Shown piece by piece: positions 6,873 through 10,202 of a stretch of 10,202 bases of DNA. Under the pieces are notes generated by a model, which was not told the origin of the DNA, did not search any database, and was given only the letters and a program-made list of their open reading frames with translations. Positions within the stretch are counted from its first letter, which is position 1. Each line of letters starts with the position of its first letter. This DNA is from Methanomicrobiales archaeon (lineage in GTDB: Archaea; Halobacteriota; Methanomicrobia; Methanomicrobiales; Methanoculleaceae): NCBI GenBank assembly GCA_012797575.1, contig JAAZOW010000200.1, forward strand, positions 1 to 10,202. Reading direction: 5' to 3'. The position numbers were made by a program, and so were the translations under genes.

Positions 6873-9800
6873 GACTGACTGAGCGCCAGGCGCGGGCGGC
6901 GTTTGACCATACGACGAGCAAATGTGTCACCGCCGGTGCGGGAACGGGGAAGACGCACGTCCTGGTGCAGAAGTACCTCAGCCTGCTCGAGGGGGGCACC
7001 AGCATCGGCAGCATCCTCGCACTGACCTTCACCGAGAAGGCGGCCGGCGAGATGAAGGTCCGGGTTCGCCAGGCGCTCGCGGGACGGAAAAGCGATATCC
7101 GCGACGAGTTCATGTGGGCGCGGATATCGACCTTCCACTCCTTCTGCGCCTCCGTCCTCCGGGAGTTCCCCATCGAGGCCGGCGTGGGACCATCCTTCAC
7201 CATACTCGATGAGCGGGAGGCGTTCCGGCTCCGTGAGGAGGTGCTCGACGACCTCATCCATGGCACCCCGCCCGCCGGGTGTCGGGACGCGGTGATCGGT
7301 GCCCTCCGGGCGGTCGGGACCTACGAACTGAAGAACTACATCGAAGCGCTGTACACCCGGCGCGGAGCTGCAGAGACGTTCTTTGCCACCCTCGCACGGA
7401 GCGAAGAGGAGGTGCTCAACGCCTGGCGGACGGCCGTGGAACGGTATCGGGCGGAAGCCTTCACGACCTTCCTCGACCATGCCGCATCCCCTGTCGCGAA
7501 GCTCCGTGACCTTGCCACCCGCTACCCGGGCGAGCCCGATACCGCCGGAGCCTACCTCCGGGCGATCGAACCCTGCCTCGCCGGCGAGATCGCGGTCGCC
7601 GGGCTTGCCGAAGTTCACGGCGTCTCGCGGTTCCGCCGGAACATGGGGCAGAAGAAGAACTGGGCAGGAGACGACCTCAAAGAACTCCGGACGGCCTACG
7701 GTGCCCTTGATCAGTGCCTCAAAGACCACGCAGACGCCTGCCTGCTCACCCTCGACCCATCGGATCCCTTCACCGGGGTAACGCTCGACTTCTTCCGCGA
7801 CCTCGGTATGGTCTTTTCGGCGTTTCTCGATGCGATCGAGGCCGAGAAGCGGCGCCGAAACGCCCTCGACTTCGACGATCTGGTGAACCGCACCCACCGG
7901 CTCTTCTGCGATCGAGAGGATATCGCCGAGACGCACTTCAGGAGCCGGTTCCAGTTTATCCTGATCGACGAGTTCCAGGACACCGACCCCACCCAGATCG
8001 CGATCATCCGCGCCATACTCGGCGACTCCGCGAACCTCTTCATCGTCGGCGATCCAAAGCAGTCCATCTACCTCTTCCGGGAGGCCGACGTCACGCAGTT
8101 TGCACATACCCGTGACCTCATCGAGGGCGACCTCGGCGGGGAGACGGTCGCGCTCGACGTCAACTTCCGGAGCACGCCCGAGGTCGTCGCGTTTACGAAC
8201 GCTCTCTTCTCCGCTCTGATGGCCGAGGAGGAGCGGCCCTGGGAGTTCCTCTACGAGCCACTGCACCCCTTCCGCAGAGATGATGCCGGCTCAGTCGAGG
8301 TCCTCCTCTGCCCGAAGGTCAAGGATCGGGCTGCCGGCCGCCGGGCCGAGGCGGATATGGTGGCAAGGAAGATCCGGGCCATCGTCGAGCGGGAGGGAAA
8401 GCCGATCGTCCGCGCCGGTGGTGCCCGCCCGGCCGGCTACGGCGACGTCGCCATCCTCCTTGAGCGGCGGACGAATCTCGCCTACTACGAGTGGGCGCTC
8501 GCCCGCTACGGCGTCCCCTACCGCGTCCACGCGGGCCTCGGGTTCTACGAGCGCCAGGAGATCTACGACCTCTACACCATCCTCCGGTTCCTCATAAACC
8601 ACCTGGACGATGTGGCGCTCTACGGTGCGCTGCGGTCACCCTACTTCGGGCTCTCCGATGCCCGGCTCTACCATATCGCGCAATCAGCGGGGCGCTCCCT
8701 CTGGGAGCGGCTGCAGGCCACGGCGGAGCCGGCGGTGGCGACCCTCCGCGATTGGCTCTTGCTCTCCCGCAGGCCCCCGCCCGCCCGCCTCATCCGCCGG
8801 ATCGTCGATACCTCGGGGATCTCTGTTCTCCTCGGCGGTATGGGCGGAGGCGAACAGGCCGTAGCGAACATCGAGAAGCTGATCGCCATCGCGAGAGGTG
8901 CCGATCAGCTCCCGGAGTTTGTCGCGGAGCTCGGCCGCTCCATCGACGATGCGCAGCGTGAGGGGGATGCGCCCCTCGATCTCACATCGACCGATGCGGT
9001 CTCGATCATGACGGTGCACGCCGCAAAGGGGCTTGAGTTCCCGGTCGTCGTCCTCCCGGACCTTGCGGAGACGCCACGGTCCGGCGGGGGCACGATCATG
9101 GTGGAGGAGGGGTTGCTGCTCGGTGTCTCGATACCGAACCCGGCAAACGATCACGAGCGTGAAGAGACGGCCATCCTCCGGCTCCTCAAAGACGAGTACC
9201 GGCAGAAGGAGAGCGCGGAGCGTAAACGGCTCTTCTATGTCGCGGTCACCCGGGCAGAGGATCACCTGATCCTCTGCGGGGAGATGCCGGCTGATGTCCC
9301 GGAGCATGGAAAGGTCCGGATGGCCTGGCTCGCGCACTGTCTCGGGCTCTGCGATGAGGTCTACGCCCGGGGTGAGGCCGTCCTTGGTACGCTCCGCATC
9401 CCGCTCACACTCGATCCTGCGGCGATCCCGGTCGAAGTGCAGGAGGCCGCCCCGGTCTACCTGCGGGTGCCGGACGATCTTTTCGCACCGGAGGTTCCGG
9501 CGGGTATCCCATCTGATAAGAGGGAGCGGGTCTACTCGGCGAGCGAGATCGAGGGATACCTCCGTGGCCCGGGAGGCTTCGGGGAGGGTGCGCTGACCCG
9601 GGGTCTCATCGTCCACGAGGTCTTCCGCGGCCGCGATCCCGCCGTGGTGCTCCGGGAGTATGGCGTGGACCCTGACCGGGCGGGAGAGTACCAGGACCTC
9701 TACGCCCGGTTCCTTGCATCCCCTCTGATGCAGGGGATCGTCTGCGACCACCGCGAGGTGCCGTTCTCGGTGCGGGTGAACGGGATCGCGTTTGAAGGGG

Positions 9801-10048
9801 TCATCGACCGGCTGGTGCAGCGGCCGAACGGCGCCTGGGTTCTCATCGACTACAAGACCGGGGCGCCGGCGGGGGACCATGCGATCCAGATGGCGATCTA
9901 CCGGCAGGCCGCTGCCCAGATCCTCGGCGGCCCGGTCATACCCTACCTCTACTTCGTCGATACCGACCGCTGGGTGGATGTGGATGTGGACGAGGAACGG
10001 GTCTTTGCAGAGATCGGGCGGGCGGTTCGGGAGATTGAGGGGGCCTGA
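6869..10048 (+). CDS. AddA-like SF1A (UvrD/RecB family) helicase with C-terminal nuclease
   Basis: A 1059-residue ATP-dependent helicase-nuclease. Motifs in order: Q-motif LTERQARAAF (3-12), Walker A AGAGTGKT (22-29), motif Ia LTFTEKAAGEMK, TFHSFC, Walker B LIDEFQDTD (Asp367, Glu368), motif III VGDPKQSIYLFREAD (from about 394), motif IV NFRSTPEVV, motif V MTVHAAKGLEFPVV, and motif VI FYVAVTRAEDHL (Arg795). The C-terminus is a RecB-type nuclease with GLIVHEVF (His916), EGVIDRL (Asp980) and LIDYKTG (Asp994, Lys996). No cysteine cluster flanks it, as is usual for AddA and unlike AddB. Length, domain order and coupling to the AddB-like gene fit the AddA subunit: a 3'-5' motor that unwinds double-strand ends while its nuclease trims one strand, to feed recombination by RadA. 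ATG 6869 is chosen for its ribosome binding site and the conserved N-terminus. All catalytic motifs are intact. The family is certain; the name AddA depends on the pairing, since a plain UvrD-like annotation is also possible. Confidence 0.93.
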   Translation: MRLTERQARAAFDHTTSKCVTAGAGTGKTHVLVQKYLSLLEGGTSIGSILALTFTEKAAGEMKVRVRQALAGRKSDIRDEFMWARISTFHSFCASVLREFPIEAGVGPSFTILDEREAFRLREEVLDDLIHGTPPAGCRDAVIGALRAVGTYELKNYIEALYTRRGAAETFFATLARSEEEVLNAWRTAVERYRAEAFTTFLDHAASPVAKLRDLATRYPGEPDTAGAYLRAIEPCLAGEIAVAGLAEVHGVSRFRRNMGQKKNWAGDDLKELRTAYGALDQCLKDHADACLLTLDPSDPFTGVTLDFFRDLGMVFSAFLDAIEAEKRRRNALDFDDLVNRTHRLFCDREDIAETHFRSRFQFILIDEFQDTDPTQIAIIRAILGDSANLFIVGDPKQSIYLFREADVTQFAHTRDLIEGDLGGETVALDVNFRSTPEVVAFTNALFSALMAEEERPWEFLYEPLHPFRRDDAGSVEVLLCPKVKDRAAGRRAEADMVARKIRAIVEREGKPIVRAGGARPAGYGDVAILLERRTNLAYYEWALARYGVPYRVHAGLGFYERQEIYDLYTILRFLINHLDDVALYGALRSPYFGLSDARLYHIAQSAGRSLWERLQATAEPAVATLRDWLLLSRRPPPARLIRRIVDTSGISVLLGGMGGGEQAVANIEKLIAIARGADQLPEFVAELGRSIDDAQREGDAPLDLTSTDAVSIMTVHAAKGLEFPVVVLPDLAETPRSGGGTIMVEEGLLLGVSIPNPANDHEREETAILRLLKDEYRQKESAERKRLFYVAVTRAEDHLILCGEMPADVPEHGKVRMAWLAHCLGLCDEVYARGEAVLGTLRIPLTLDPAAIPVEVQEAAPVYLRVPDDLFAPEVPAGIPSDKRERVYSASEIEGYLRGPGGFGEGALTRGLIVHEVFRGRDPAVVLREYGVDPDRAGEYQDLYARFLASPLMQGIVCDHREVPFSVRVNGIAFEGVIDRLVQRPNGAWVLIDYKTGAPAGDHAIQMAIYRQAAAQILGGPVIPYLYFVDTDRWVDVDVDEERVFAEIGRAVREIEGA

Positions 10049-10202
10049 CGGCGGCGGTATGAAGGCTTGTTCAGAGGTCAACTGCAGTCGGTCTCATGGA
10101 GAACTCGCACCTGGTTTTCCCGGGAGAGGCAGAAGCACCTCGACGCAGGCGTCCTAGTGTGTGATGAGTACATCCGTCGGGGACCGGATCTGCGGTCCGA
10201 GA
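10049..10202. other. Tail of the window, no supported gene
   Basis: After the helicase stop there is no T-rich terminator. The frame in line with that stop stays open to the window edge and reads plausibly coding-like stretches such as RQKHLDAGVLVCDEYIRRG, but no start with a ribosome binding site is visible and I do not recognise it. A short ATG frame (10164, MSTSVGDRI) also runs off the end. An inverted repeat, GGACCG (10181-10186) with CGGTCC (10193-10198), lies at the edge. Confidence 0.4.

Noticed and set aside
6587..8266. Long minus-strand open frame of 559 codons opposite the helicase
   Set aside because: GC-rich coding DNA gives long antisense frames. The plus strand carries clear helicase and nuclease motifs across it, while the minus translation has none.
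8684..10081. Minus-strand open frame of 465 codons opposite the helicase C-terminus
   Set aside because: It is an antisense shadow of the motif V, motif VI and nuclease region, with no recognisable domain.
10181..10198. Inverted repeat GGACCG/CGGTCC as a terminator
   Set aside because: The stem is only six pairs, no T run is visible before the window ends, and it lies about 130 bases past the last stop codon.

Overview
The window is GC-rich (visibly above 60% G+C in the genes, lower in parts of the spacers) and looks like chromosomal DNA of a euryarchaeal methanogen of the order Methanomicrobiales, possibly Methanoculleus-like. The grounds are a DUF4143-type archaeal ATPase whose C-terminal sequence resembles archaeal members, a MASE3-type sensor kinase with an H-box of the form RHDILNQ as in many methanogen kinases, and remnants of MNT nucleotidyltransferase and archaeal VapB-like antitoxin genes. 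The genus is inferred from sequence style and has not been checked by search.

Layout, left to right. (1) 1-788 (+): 3' part of an AAA ATPase/DUF4143 gene cut by the window edge. (2) 789-1571: no intact gene. It holds a decayed plus-strand MNT-type nucleotidyltransferase remnant (834-1099), a decayed minus-strand VapB-like antitoxin remnant (about 1135-1241), then about 330 bases of AT-richer spacer. (3) 1572-3524 (+): a membrane-bound hybrid MASE3-PAS-histidine kinase of 650 residues with no response regulator in view. (4) 3525-3863: spacer without a convincing gene. (5) 3864-6872 and 6869-10048 (+): a translationally coupled pair (ATGA overlap). The first gene encodes an AddB-like protein with a degenerate helicase part and a PD-(D/E)XK nuclease with a probable Fe-S cysteine cluster. 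The second encodes an AddA-like SF1A helicase with its own C-terminal PD-(D/E)XK nuclease. (6) 10049-10202: short tail with no supported gene.

The two large genes almost certainly form one helicase-nuclease complex that processes DNA ends, equivalent to bacterial AddAB/RexAB. AddA would supply the motor and one nuclease, and AddB the scaffold and the second, Fe-S-stabilised nuclease. This is the most notable content, because archaea usually resect ends with HerA-NurA plus Mre11-Rad50. The left part looks like a small graveyard of toxin-antitoxin-like genes beside a DUF4143 ATPase. I see no CRISPR array, insertion sequence, tRNA or rRNA, and no clearly undescribed multi-gene system.
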